DNA from: Hyphomicrobiales bacterium
Lineage (GTDB): Bacteria; Pseudomonadota; Alphaproteobacteria; Rhizobiales; Rhizobiaceae
Assembly: GCA_900473045.1 (NCBI GenBank)
Contig: UCKS01000047.1
Location: forward strand, 1-33,710
Direction of reading: 5' to 3'
DNA length: 33,710 nucleotides
The position numbers were made by a program, and so were the translations under genes. Below are positions 8,202-16,705 of the stretch, in pieces. Every line of letters begins with the position of its first letter. Position 1 is the stretch's first letter. Under the pieces are notes generated by a model that did no database searches, was not told the DNA's origin, and worked only from the letters and a program-made list of their open reading frames with translations.

Positions 8202-9298
8202 TCACGCAAGTCGTGGAGCAGCCAGGGGCCGATCCGGCCGGACACCCGGCCTCGGTACTGCCGGCGGCTCACCGGCCTTGTGGTGCGAGCACCTCTCAGC
8301 TGCGGTTGCAGCGCCTCGCGCTGCTTGCCCTGTCTGCAGCCATTCTGATCGTGTTTTGCATCATCAGCCTGCTGGTCGGCGCGCGCCCCGTCGCGTTCTC
8401 GACGGCCTTCGATGCCCTGTTCGCCTATGATCCGGTATCTGCCGAACACATCGTTATCCGCGACTACCGGCTGCCACGAACCCTGCTGGGCTTATTGTGC
8501 GGCGCAGCGTTCGGCGTCTCCGGTGCGCTGATCCAGGTGGCCACCCGCAATCCGCTCGCCGATCCCGGCATTCTCGGTGTCAATGCCGGTGCTGCCTTCT
8601 TCGTAACACTGGCCGTCGGTCTGTTCGGCTTCCATGCGGTCTCCAGCCATCTCTGGTTCGCGTTTCTCGGCGCCATCACAGTGACGCTACTGGTTTATGC
8701 GGTCGGTTCGCGCGGACGGGACGGGGCAACGCCAGTGCGCTTGGTTCTGTCCGGCGTGGCCCTCTCGGCCGTGCTCGGCGGCATCGGCTCGTCGATCACG
8801 CTGCTTGATCCGGTCGCGTTTGACAGTCTGCGGCTGTGGTCTATCGGCTCGCTTGCCGGACGCAACATCGATGTGGTGGTCACTGTGGCGCCCTTCATCA
8901 TCTTCGGGCTTGTGCTCTCGGTCTGCATAGCGCCATCCCTCAATGTCGTGGCACTGGGTGACGATCCCTCCCGCGCCCTCGGGGCCAATCTTGTCCGTAC
9001 CCGCATCCTCGTGGTCATTGCCGTCACTCTGCTGGCGGGTGCCGCAACGGCAGCGGCTGGCCCTATCGGCTTTGTCGGGCTGATGGTCCCGCATGTGGTG
9101 CGCTGGCTTACCGGACCCGACCAGCGCCGGATCATCCCCTTCACCATCCTGTGTTCGCCCATCCTGCTGCTGGCCGCGGATATAACCGGGCGGCTGGTGC
9201 TGTTTCCCGGTGAGCTGGAAGCCGGCATCGTCACCGCCTTCATCGGCGCGCCGGTATTGGTTGCGCTGGCCCGGCGCACCAGAGCAAGCGGCATATGA
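8198..9298 (+). CDS. FecCD-family iron-siderophore ABC permease (first)
   Basis: A 366-residue inner-membrane permease of the FecCD/BtuC family with about nine to ten hydrophobic segments, the first at about residues 41-63. Family hallmarks are RLPRTLLGLLCGAAFGVSGA at about 91-110, TRNPLADPGILGVNAGAAFF just after it, and AAAGPIGFVGLMVPHVVRWL in the last third, the loop that contacts the ATPase. The N-terminal 38 residues before the first membrane helix form a rather long hydrophilic extension. ATG 8198 overlaps the SIP stop by ATGA. It should pair with the next gene as a heterodimeric channel for the ferric siderophore. Confidence 0.93.
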   Translation: MITQVVEQPGADPAGHPASVLPAAHRPCGASTSQLRLQRLALLALSAAILIVFCIISLLVGARPVAFSTAFDALFAYDPVSAEHIVIRDYRLPRTLLGLLCGAAFGVSGALIQVATRNPLADPGILGVNAGAAFFVTLAVGLFGFHAVSSHLWFAFLGAITVTLLVYAVGSRGRDGATPVRLVLSGVALSAVLGGIGSSITLLDPVAFDSLRLWSIGSLAGRNIDVVVTVAPFIIFGLVLSVCIAPSLNVVALGDDPSRALGANLVRTRILVVIAVTLLAGAATAAAGPIGFVGLMVPHVVRWLTGPDQRRIIPFTILCSPILLLAADITGRLVLFPGELEAGIVTAFIGAPVLVALARRTRASGI

Positions 9299-10407
9299 CT
9301 GGAGCCTACCACGATCATTCCCGTGCCAGAGGCAATCGCCCTGCCGCACCGGCCACGAATACCGGGCCCATCGATTTCGGGCGCAGGGTCGCCGTTCTCA
9401 GGCTGTTGGGCGGGCGGCTGTCGCTGCGGTTCGATCTGCGCAGCCTTGTCACCGGTGTGATCCTGCTGCTATCGACAGCGATGATCGGCGCCGTATCGCT
9501 TGCAAGCGGAAAGTTCCCGATCCCGCTTGCTGATGTTTTCCGGGCTTTGCACGGTACCGCTGGCGACAACATCCGGATGGTCGTGGTGGAATGGCGTCTG
9601 CCGCGCCTTTTGCTCGCCTTTCTGCTCGGGGCGGCCCTTGGCTTGAGTGGTGCGATTTTCCAGTCGCTGACGCGCAACCCGCTGGGATCCCCGGATATCA
9701 TCGGTTTTTCCGCCGGCACCTATACCGGCGCACTTGCAGTTCTGCTGATCTTTTCCGGTGGCTATTACGAGACGGCGGCGGGCGCGCTGGCAGGTGGCAT
9801 TATCACAGCCGCGGCCGTCTATCTGCTGGCCTATCATGGTGGCGCGCAGAGTTTTCGATTGATCGTCGTCGGCATCGGCATCTCGGCGTTGTTGGGCGCG
9901 CTGAACGCATGGATGATCCGCCAGGCCGATCTTCAGGTTGCCATGTCGGCCGCCATATGGGGGGCTGGGTCGCTCAATGGTCTCGCCTTCGAACAGGTCT
10001 GGCCGGTTTTGCTGATGCTGGCGCTGATCGTCCCCTGTCTTCTGATTCTGGCGCGGCCGATGCGGCAGCTGGAACTGGGCGACGATGCGGCAATGTCGTC
10101 CGGCATTCATGCAAACCGTCTGCGTCTGATGCTGATGATTTGCGGCGTCGCGCTGACAGCAATCGTTACGGCAGCGGCAGGGCCGATCGCCTTTGTCTCT
10201 CTGGCGGCGCCCCAGATTGCCCGGCGTGTCACCCGCTTGGCCGGTGTTGCGCTGATCCCGTCGGCGTTGGTAGGCGGACTGCTGCTTACCACCGCCGACT
10301 GGGCAGCTCAGCATGCGTTCGGCGTGCAATTGCCCGTCGGCGTCATGACGGTCAGCATCGGCGGGCTCTATTTTCTCTGGCTGCTGTTGCGTGAGGCAAG
10401 ACAATGA
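9295..10407 (+). CDS. FecCD-family iron-siderophore ABC permease (second)
   Basis: A 370-residue partner permease. It carries RLPRLLLAFLLGAALGLSGA and then SLTRNPLGSPDIIGFSAGTY, the same family block as in the first permease, and AAAGPIAFVSLAAPQIARRV near residue 296. Membrane segments start at about residue 52 after a hydrophilic N-terminal tail (HDHSRARGNRPAAPATNTG). It overlaps the upstream and downstream genes by ATGA on both sides, so the permeases and ATPase are translated together. Two different FecCD permeases in a row is the FepD/FepG or FecC/FecD arrangement. Confidence 0.93.
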   Translation: MTGAYHDHSRARGNRPAAPATNTGPIDFGRRVAVLRLLGGRLSLRFDLRSLVTGVILLLSTAMIGAVSLASGKFPIPLADVFRALHGTAGDNIRMVVVEWRLPRLLLAFLLGAALGLSGAIFQSLTRNPLGSPDIIGFSAGTYTGALAVLLIFSGGYYETAAGALAGGIITAAAVYLLAYHGGAQSFRLIVVGIGISALLGALNAWMIRQADLQVAMSAAIWGAGSLNGLAFEQVWPVLLMLALIVPCLLILARPMRQLELGDDAAMSSGIHANRLRLMLMICGVALTAIVTAAAGPIAFVSLAAPQIARRVTRLAGVALIPSALVGGLLLTTADWAAQHAFGVQLPVGVMTVSIGGLYFLWLLLREARQ

Positions 10408-11207
10408 CCGGCGGACACGACAGCGCAAAGGGAAAGCTCGAGGCTCAAGGCGTCACGCTGCGCTATGACGCGCGCACAATCGCCGAAAACCTCTCGGTGG
10501 TCATCCCGGACGGTTCCTTCACCGTTATCGTCGGCCCCAATGCCTGCGGGAAATCCACCCTGCTGCGTGCCCTCTCACGGCTACTGGTTCCGTCAGCAGG
10601 TCAGGTCATTCTCGACGGCAAGGCGATTGCCGGCTATCCCTCCAAGCAGGTGGCACGCACGGTCGGCCTCCTGCCACAAACCTCGATCGCTCCGGATGGC
10701 ATTACCGTCGCCGATCTGGTCTCCCGAGGCCGCTATCCGCACCAGTCCTTCTTCCGGCAATGGTCGCAAGAGGACGAAGTGGCAGTCGCCTCGGCGATGG
10801 CGGCAACACAGACAACGGAGCTTTCCAACCGGCCGGTCGATGAGCTTTCCGGGGGGCAGCGACAGCGTGTGTGGGTCGCGATGGTGCTCGCCCAGCAAAC
10901 CCCGATCCTTTTGCTCGACGAACCCACCACCTTCCTCGATATTGCCCATCAGATCGAACTGCTCAATCTCTGCCAGGATCTCAACGCTGCAGGCCGCACC
11001 ATCGTCGCCGTGCTGCACGATCTCAACCATGCCTGCCGTTATGCCACCAACATCATCGCCATGAAGGACGGCACCGTCATCGCTGAAGGCCCCCCAGCCG
11101 CAATCATGACCGAAAAGCTGGTCGAAGACGTCTTCGGACTCCGCTGCATGATCATTGAGGATCCGGTCTCCGGCACACCGCTGATCGTCCCGAAGAGTGG
11201 AAAATGA
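10404..11207 (+). CDS. Iron-siderophore ABC transporter ATPase (FecE/FepC type)
   Basis: A 267-residue ATPase. Walker A is GPNACGKST at about residues 44-52, the signature is ELSGGQRQRVWVAMVLAQQ at about 147-165, and Walker B is PILLLDEPTTFLD, followed by the switch histidine in VLHDLNHA. The Walker A cysteine (NACGKST) and the FLDIAHQ sequence after Walker B are usual in FepC/FecE/FhuC proteins. It is the last gene of the island; the next gene downstream is convergent from the other strand. It powers import through the two permeases. No clear intrinsic terminator follows it. Confidence 0.95.
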   Translation: MTGGHDSAKGKLEAQGVTLRYDARTIAENLSVVIPDGSFTVIVGPNACGKSTLLRALSRLLVPSAGQVILDGKAIAGYPSKQVARTVGLLPQTSIAPDGITVADLVSRGRYPHQSFFRQWSQEDEVAVASAMAATQTTELSNRPVDELSGGQRQRVWVAMVLAQQTPILLLDEPTTFLDIAHQIELLNLCQDLNAAGRTIVAVLHDLNHACRYATNIIAMKDGTVIAEGPPAAIMTEKLVEDVFGLRCMIIEDPVSGTPLIVPKSGK

Positions 11208-11277
11208 GGGTTTGCTTCCCTTCAAGGCGACAGGCTACCGATCACATCCATAGGTTTTTCAATGCACAGCGGCTGGC

Positions 11278-11317
11278 ATAGCAATTGGATTCATGTTCGC
11301 TCCTCGGACATTGCTAT
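11278..11317. repeat. 8-bp inverted repeat in the convergent gap
   Basis: ATAGCAAT (11278-11285) and ATTGCTAT (11310-11317) are perfect complements separated by 24 bp, in the 179-bp gap between two converging operons. The stem is AT-rich and lacks a T run, so it is a weak candidate for a bidirectional terminator. It may be a chance repeat or an old element end. Confidence 0.3.
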
Positions 11318-11386
11318 CATCCCCAGACGTGCGCGGTTGGCCGTCACCAGCCCACCATTTCGACCAGAGTGATGAGCCTGTCTAAG

Positions 11387-12298
11387 CTAACCCACTTGCC
11401 GGATGAAATGATCCTTGTCGATGCAGATTGACCGTGCATCTGGAACAGCGGAGATACGGCGCACTTCATCCACATCGGCTGCCTGGAGATGTGCCTTGGG
11501 ATCGTCAAACCGGATTTCAGGGTCGGGAACAGCCGAAAGCAGCAGTTTCGTATAGGGATGCTGCGGGTTATCGATCACCTTGTTGATGTTGCCCCATTCA
11601 ACGATCTGCCCGGCATACATGACGATGATATCTTCGGCGACATAGCGTGCCGTGGCGATATCATGCGTGATGTAAAGCAGCGCCAGCCTCAGGTCGCGCT
11701 TCATCTCGTTGAGAAGGTTGAGAACGCCCAGCCGCACGGAAACATCCAGCATGGAGGTAGGCTCGTCCGCCACGATAATCTCTGCGCCGACGGCGAGTGT
11801 ACGGGCAATATTGACGCGCTGGCGCTGTCCGCCGGAAAGCTCATGCGGGTGCTTGGGAGCGACGATTGCGGGGTCGAGTTTTACGCGTTCCAGAAGTTCG
11901 TTGATCTTTGCATCGATCTCCTTGCCCTTCAGGTTGCGCTGATGCAGTTGCAGCGGGCGGCGCAGATGATAGGCAATGGTGTGGGCCGGATTTAGCGACG
12001 AGAAAGGGTCCTGAAAGATCATCTGTACAGAACGCCGGTAACCAGCCAATGCCTTGGCGTCGCCAGTTTGCACCGGCTTGCCCTTGAATATCAGCTCACC
12101 CTCATTGGGTTGGTATTCGCGCATTACCAGACGTGCGCAGGTGGTTTTACCGCTTCCGGACTCCCCGACTAGCGCCAAGGTGCGGCCAGGATGCAGTTCG
12201 AATGAAACGGCCTGCGCTGCCTTGACTATATATGGCACGCTGCCGAATGTCTTGGAGACACGGTCGAGCTTGAGAATGGGTTGGCTGCTCGTGCTCAT
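11387..12298 (-). CDS. Oligopeptide/oligosaccharide ABC transporter ATPase (DppF/OppF type)
   Basis: A 303-residue ATPase of the OppF/DppF group. Walker A is GESGSGKTT at about 46-54, a Q-loop VQMIFQDPFSSLNP follows, the signature is HELSGGQRQRVNIARTL, and Walker B is IIVADEPTSMLD. The C-terminal part has NPQHPYTKLLLSAVPDP, the usual Opp/Dpp tail. ATG 12298 overlaps the stop of the preceding ATPase gene by ATGA; this start is preferred over an in-frame start 54 bp upstream that would overlap further. It is the last gene of the minus-strand operon. Confidence 0.93.
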   Translation of the reverse strand: MSTSSQPILKLDRVSKTFGSVPYIVKAAQAVSFELHPGRTLALVGESGSGKTTCARLVMREYQPNEGELIFKGKPVQTGDAKALAGYRRSVQMIFQDPFSSLNPAHTIAYHLRRPLQLHQRNLKGKEIDAKINELLERVKLDPAIVAPKHPHELSGGQRQRVNIARTLAVGAEIIVADEPTSMLDVSVRLGVLNLLNEMKRDLRLALLYITHDIATARYVAEDIIVMYAGQIVEWGNINKVIDNPQHPYTKLLLSAVPDPEIRFDDPKAHLQAADVDEVRRISAVPDARSICIDKDHFIRQVG

Positions 12299-13110
12299 GA
12301 TGCAAAACCCTCCGCAGTCTTCGCCCCGTGCAGCGACGGAAATGAAGCCCATAGTTTTTTGGTATAATCGTGCTGTGGCGCGCCATAGATCGCCTGCGCA
12401 GTGTTCTGTTCCACAAGCTTGCCTTCCAGCATGATGCCGATCCGGTCGCAGACCTGCACCATCAGGCCAAGATCATGGGTGATGAACAGCACGGAGAAAC
12501 CAAGCCTCTTGCGCAGTTCATTGACCCGCTGAAGGATTTCCCTCTGCACCACGACATCGAGCGCGGTAGTCGGCTCGTCCATCACCACAATCTTTGGATT
12601 GAGTGCAAGGCAGATCGCAATAACGATACGCTGACGCATACCGCCGGAGAACTGGTGCGGATAATCGCCCATGCGATCCGGTTGGATATCCACCAGCCGC
12701 AACATCTCAGCAGTGCGTTCGCGTGCCTGCTTGCGGTTCATGCCTTGATGGGTGCGAAGCACGTCATAGAACTGCGCCTCGACGCGCAGGACGGGATTGA
12801 GCGAGTTCATAGCGCTCTGGAACACCATTGCGACCTCCCGCCAGCGGAAGCTGCGCAGAGCCTGTATGTCGAGATCAAGCACATCGCGGCCCTCAAGCAG
12901 GATTTGCCCGCTGCGGATAAGCGCCGGTGGCTTGTGCAGGCGGCTGATGGCAAAGGCAATCGTGCTTTTGCCGCAGCCGGACTCTCCTGCAAGACCGAAG
13001 ATCTCTCCAGCAGCAACATCGAAGCTGACATTATCGACGGCGCGAAAGTCAGTCTCTTCGCCGATGTAGTCGATCGTGAGGTTCTTTATCGATAATAGGG
13101 GCTGGGTCAC
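12295..13110 (-). CDS. Oligopeptide/oligosaccharide ABC transporter ATPase (DppD/OppD type)
   Basis: A 271-residue ATPase. Walker A is GESGCGKST, the Q-loop segment is VAMVFQSAMNSLNPVLRV, the signature is QFSGGMRQRIVIAICLALNP, and Walker B is IVVMDEPTTALD; all match OppD/DppD proteins. The conserved tail APQHDYTKKLWASFPSLHG is present. Its start overlaps the end of the upstream permease by ATGA. It should form the asymmetric ATPase pair with the downstream gene. It is somewhat shorter than many OppD proteins (about 320-330 residues), lacking most of the C-terminal extension, including the Cys-rich iron-sulphur segment seen in some members. Confidence 0.93.
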   Translation of the reverse strand: MTQPLLSIKNLTIDYIGEETDFRAVDNVSFDVAAGEIFGLAGESGCGKSTIAFAISRLHKPPALIRSGQILLEGRDVLDLDIQALRSFRWREVAMVFQSAMNSLNPVLRVEAQFYDVLRTHQGMNRKQARERTAEMLRLVDIQPDRMGDYPHQFSGGMRQRIVIAICLALNPKIVVMDEPTTALDVVVQREILQRVNELRKRLGFSVLFITHDLGLMVQVCDRIGIMLEGKLVEQNTAQAIYGAPQHDYTKKLWASFPSLHGAKTAEGFAS

Positions 13111-14000
13111 AGGCGGCCATCTCCCGAACGGATCAATGCGGTCCAGCGGTTCAGCCGGTTGCCGGTGCGAAGACGCGGATTGGCGATTTCATCGACAGCA
13201 AAGTTCAGCAATGACAAACCGATACCAAGCAGCGCCAAGGCAAAACAGGGTGTCAGGATATCCCACCACGCGCCGACGGAAAGCGCGGACGCCTTCTGGG
13301 CATTGTAAAGCATCATGCCCCATGAAACGGTCTTGGGATCGCCAAGCCCGAGAAATTCCAGCGTAGCTTCAGTGATGATCGCGAAGATGACGCTGCCGAT
13401 GAAATTGATGCCGACGATGGAAATCAGGTTTGGGAATATCTCGAACATCATGATGCGCCAGCGCGGCTCGCCCATCATCTCTGCAGACTTGATGAAGTCC
13501 TTATGCTTGATCGAGAGGGTTTCCGCACGGGTAACACGTGCGCCCCACGCCCAGGACGTAAAGCCGAGAATAACGGCAATTACCAACGGGCTTGCCTGTC
13601 CGATGAAGGACGCGAGCACCAGGAGCAGCGGCAGGTTGGGTACAACCAGCACCATGTTGGTGAAGAAGCTGATCACTTCATCGGTCTTGCCGCCGCGATA
13701 GCCAGCGATAATCCCAAGCGCCGTACCAAGGGCCGTGATCAACAGACCTGCACCAAACCCAACGGCAAGCGAAGTCTGTGCTCCGTGAATGAGACGGGAG
13801 AAGACGTCCTGGCCGATGCGCGTTGTTCCCAGCCAATGATCGGCAGACGGTGGCTGATGCGGTCTGCCAACGCGTGAAGCAGGATTATATTCCGTCAGCA
13901 ATGGTGCAGCCAATGCTACGATAATGATCAAGGCGATGATAATTATGCCGATCAGCGCCTTGCGGTTGCGTGTCAGGCCAGTGAAAAGCACTTTGATCAT
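13107..14000 (-). CDS. ABC transporter permease (DppC/OppC type)
   Basis: A 297-residue inner-membrane permease. It has a first membrane helix at about residues 14-34 (ALIGIIIIALIIIVALAAPL), then the typical periplasmic HWLGTTRIGQDVFSRLIHGA sequence at about 55-74, and further helices. The EAA loop lies around RAETLSIKHKDFIKSAEMMG at about 154-173. The order ...GARTSL..., EAA loop, GLGDPKTVSWGMML is characteristic of the DppC family. It overlaps the upstream permease and downstream ATPase by 4 bp each. Confidence 0.93.
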   Translation of the reverse strand: MIKVLFTGLTRNRKALIGIIIIALIIIVALAAPLLTEYNPASRVGRPHQPPSADHWLGTTRIGQDVFSRLIHGAQTSLAVGFGAGLLITALGTALGIIAGYRGGKTDEVISFFTNMVLVVPNLPLLLVLASFIGQASPLVIAVILGFTSWAWGARVTRAETLSIKHKDFIKSAEMMGEPRWRIMMFEIFPNLISIVGINFIGSVIFAIITEATLEFLGLGDPKTVSWGMMLYNAQKASALSVGAWWDILTPCFALALLGIGLSLLNFAVDEIANPRLRTGNRLNRWTALIRSGDGRL

Positions 14001-14977
14001 GACGTACCCCGCAGGCGCGGATCGAGCAGGACATAGCTGACGTCAACGATGAAATTGGCGACCAACATTGCGATGGTCATGATCAGAAGCTGGCCCTGGA
14101 TGACGGGGTAGTCGCGGGCGAGGATCGCCTGATACAGAATATTGCCAAGACCGGGATAATTGAACACCACCTCTGTGACCAGCGAGCCGCCAAGCACGGT
14201 GCCGATAGCGATGGCAAGACTACTGACAGTTGGCAGCAGCGCGTTGCGGGCTGCGTACCAGAGCATGACGCGGCTATCGGAAAGCCCCTTGGCGCGCCCC
14301 ATGACGATATAGTCTTCGCCGAGAAGATTGATCATGTTGTTGCGCATGGTCACAGCAAAGCCGCCGGTCAGCACAGTGCACAGCGTCAGCATCGGCAGGA
14401 TGCCGTGATAGATCAGGCTGCCGATATACGTCAGTGAAAAGCTCGGATCAAGCGATGGATCGGCGGCATAGCCGGTCGGAAACCAGCCGAGCGTAAAGCC
14501 GAAGAAAAACAGAACGATAAGCGAGGTGACGACCGCAGGCACGGACGTTGCGAAGATCGCGCCGACCGACACAACGATGTCGAAAACACTGCCGCGGCGC
14601 CATGCGGCCAGCACGCCAAGAAATGTGCCAAGCGTGAAGCTGACGAGCGTTGCCGTACCCATCAGGCCGACAGTCCAGATCAGCGCATTGCCGAGAACCG
14701 AGGTGACGGACAAGGGGAAGTATTTGATCGACCGGCCAAGATCGCCTGTAAAAATGCTTTGCAGATAAGTCAGGTATTGATGCCATAGCGGACCATCGAC
14801 GAAACCGAACGTCAGCTTCAGCGCGTCGAGATTTTCCGGAGAAAGCTCCGCTCCCGCGCTCGAGAACATGATCTGGATCGGATCACCCGGCATGAGACGC
14901 GGCAGGAAGAAATTGATCGTGGCAGCCGCAACGAAGGCTGCCAGATAGAATCCAAAACGGCGGATCAGGAAAGCCAT
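13997..14977 (-). CDS. ABC transporter permease (DppB/OppB type)
   Basis: A 326-residue permease. The N-terminus AFLIRRFGFYLAAFVAAATI is the first helix of the family, followed by NFFLPRLMPGDPIQ (the DppB MPGDP motif). The EAA loop includes YIVMGRAKGLSDSRVMLWYA, and it ends SYVLLDPRLRGTS, as these proteins usually do. ATG 14977 is chosen because GGAGAAGCAC sits directly before it; an in-frame TTG 12 bp upstream lies inside that ribosome site. A terminator-like hairpin separates it from the binding-protein gene, so its expression is probably lower than that of the binding protein. Confidence 0.92.
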   Translation of the reverse strand: MAFLIRRFGFYLAAFVAAATINFFLPRLMPGDPIQIMFSSAGAELSPENLDALKLTFGFVDGPLWHQYLTYLQSIFTGDLGRSIKYFPLSVTSVLGNALIWTVGLMGTATLVSFTLGTFLGVLAAWRRGSVFDIVVSVGAIFATSVPAVVTSLIVLFFFGFTLGWFPTGYAADPSLDPSFSLTYIGSLIYHGILPMLTLCTVLTGGFAVTMRNNMINLLGEDYIVMGRAKGLSDSRVMLWYAARNALLPTVSSLAIAIGTVLGGSLVTEVVFNYPGLGNILYQAILARDYPVIQGQLLIMTIAMLVANFIVDVSYVLLDPRLRGTS

Positions 14978-14987
14978 GTGCTTCTCC

Positions 14988-15019
14988 AAAAATGCGGGAG
15001 CAGCGTTACAGCTGCCCCC
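14988..15019 (-). terminator. Intrinsic terminator-like hairpin between binding-protein and permease genes
   Basis: Read on the minus strand: GGGGGCAGC (15019-15011), loop TGTAAC, GCTGCTCCC (15004-14996), then GCA and five T residues (14992-14988). The stem is nine pairs with one G-U, followed by the T run. This is an intrinsic terminator in an intercistronic position, and the permease ribosome site starts right after the T run. It probably acts as a partial terminator that keeps binding-protein mRNA in excess. Confidence 0.7.
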
Positions 15020-15030
15020 GGCTAATCAAC

Positions 15031-16683
15031 TCAGTTGACTGGCTTCAATGCGAGAAGGTGAAGTAGACGTGCCGGATTGGTACGGCTGATAGTCGGGTTG
15101 ACGAATGGATTTTCCGCAGTCGACCATCCTGTAAAGCGCTTCGTATTATACTGATACCAATTCGGATTATTATAGACAGGAAGGATTGGCAGGTTTTCCG
15201 CGACGATGCGCTGTGCCTTGTTCATTGCTTCTTTCTGTGCCGCCGGATCGGCAGTTTTGGTGAAATCGACGAGCGCTTTGTCGAGATCGGTATTGAACCA
15301 ACGCTGGGCGGTGAAGCGGGTCTTGCCCTTGTCAGTCGGATTATAGGCACGCTGGTAAGGATAGTAGGGCGAGGCCGCTGCCGGAAGGCTGTTGATCGCC
15401 ATGTCGAACTTGCCGCCGATCAGGTTTGCAGTCCACACCGCTTCTTCCGGCGTCGCAACCTTGGCGTCGAGCCCGGATGCCTGCAGGCCTTCGATCGCAA
15501 TCTGCACCGTGTCGATCCAGTCGGTCCATGCACTCGGCACAATGACCGTGAACGAGATCTTGCTGCCATCAGGATTGTCGCGGAAGCCATCGCCATCCTT
15601 GTCGACATAGCCTGCCTCATCGAGCAGTGCCGCAGCGGCATCCGCATCGTGCTGGCCAAATTTTCCAAACGCTTCGATCACCTTGGGATCAGACCAGTTC
15701 TTGTAAAGCTCACCCAGACCGGAAGGATCTTCGTTCAGTGTCGGATAGCCATAGCCGGCGACATCCACCATCGCCTTGCGGTCAAGCGACATGCTGACAG
15801 CCTGGCGGAATTTGATATCGTTGAACGCCTTGCGATTGGCTTCGTTGGCGGTTTCAAGGTTGAACAGGAAGGCAACCATGCTGCTTGGCGTATACCAGAA
15901 ATGGAAATGCTCTGCGTCTTTGGCGACATAGGTATTCTCCACATCCGGAATGAAGGAGACACCCCAGTCCAGCGTGCCGCTGGCGGTCGCTGTAAGAATC
16001 TGATTGTTGTCCGCAAGCTGCGGCAGGCGCATGCAGTCGATTTTCAATGTTGCGGCATCCCAGTAATTCGGGTTGCGGCACTGGTCGTAGGTCTGTCCGG
16101 TAAAGCGCGCGATCTCGGTCAGCGGCCCGCTGCCGACCGGAGTTTCATTGGCGTAGGTAACCGGCTCGGCAATATCCTTCCAGACATGTTCGGGAACGAT
16201 TGGCACCTGTATCAAGTGTTCCGCAGCAAGCGAGCTTGGATTGACCAGTGTGAACTTGATTGTCTGTGCATCAACGGCTTCAACGCCATCGATGAACTTC
16301 CAGATGCTGACGAAATCCAGCGCCGGAAACTTCTTCAGATAGTCATAGGTGAACTTCACGTCTGCTGAGGTCAGGGGCTTGCCGTCTGACCATTTCAGAC
16401 CGGGGCGCAGCTTGAACTCGATGCTCTTCAGATCGTCGGCAAGCTTGTAGCTTTCTGCGAGGCGATAGTTCGGCTTGTTGTTGTCGAAGCGGTTGAAGAT
16501 GACGAGTGGCTCATAGATGAAGTCGAGCGTGCTCTGGCGCGATGATGTCTGGTTGAACGGATTGAAGTTCCGTACCCATGTGGTGGCCGGTTCGATATTG
16601 GCCGTCAGCACTGTCTGCGCTGCGGCTGGACCAGAGAGCAGGACAAGTGCCGAGACGGCGCTAAGCAGAGTGTTCTTGAACAT
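15031..16683 (-). CDS. Periplasmic oligosaccharide/peptide-binding protein (SBP family 5)
   Basis: A 550-residue family 5 substrate-binding protein. The signal peptide (residues 1-22, LLSAVSALVLLSGPAAA) is cleaved before QTVLTANIEP. Then come RNFNPFNQTSSR, FIYEPLVIFNRFD, and the family signature KLADDLKSIEFKLRPGLKWS with SDGKPLTSADVKFTYDY. The N-terminal NPFN and EPLV features resemble the cellobiose/chitobiose branch of this family rather than classic dipeptide binders, an impression that needs a tree. ATG 16683 has AAGGGTAACATC upstream and lies 22 bp after the NagZ-like gene. It delivers ligand to the four downstream transporter proteins. Together with the NagZ-like enzyme it suggests a GlcNAc-containing ligand (inference). 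Confidence 0.9.
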   Translation of the reverse strand: MFKNTLLSAVSALVLLSGPAAAQTVLTANIEPATTWVRNFNPFNQTSSRQSTLDFIYEPLVIFNRFDNNKPNYRLAESYKLADDLKSIEFKLRPGLKWSDGKPLTSADVKFTYDYLKKFPALDFVSIWKFIDGVEAVDAQTIKFTLVNPSSLAAEHLIQVPIVPEHVWKDIAEPVTYANETPVGSGPLTEIARFTGQTYDQCRNPNYWDAATLKIDCMRLPQLADNNQILTATASGTLDWGVSFIPDVENTYVAKDAEHFHFWYTPSSMVAFLFNLETANEANRKAFNDIKFRQAVSMSLDRKAMVDVAGYGYPTLNEDPSGLGELYKNWSDPKVIEAFGKFGQHDADAAAALLDEAGYVDKDGDGFRDNPDGSKISFTVIVPSAWTDWIDTVQIAIEGLQASGLDAKVATPEEAVWTANLIGGKFDMAINSLPAAASPYYPYQRAYNPTDKGKTRFTAQRWFNTDLDKALVDFTKTADPAAQKEAMNKAQRIVAENLPILPVYNNPNWYQYNTKRFTGWSTAENPFVNPTISRTNPARLLHLLALKPVN

Positions 16684-16705
16684 GATGTTACCCTTATTAT
16701 TGGCT

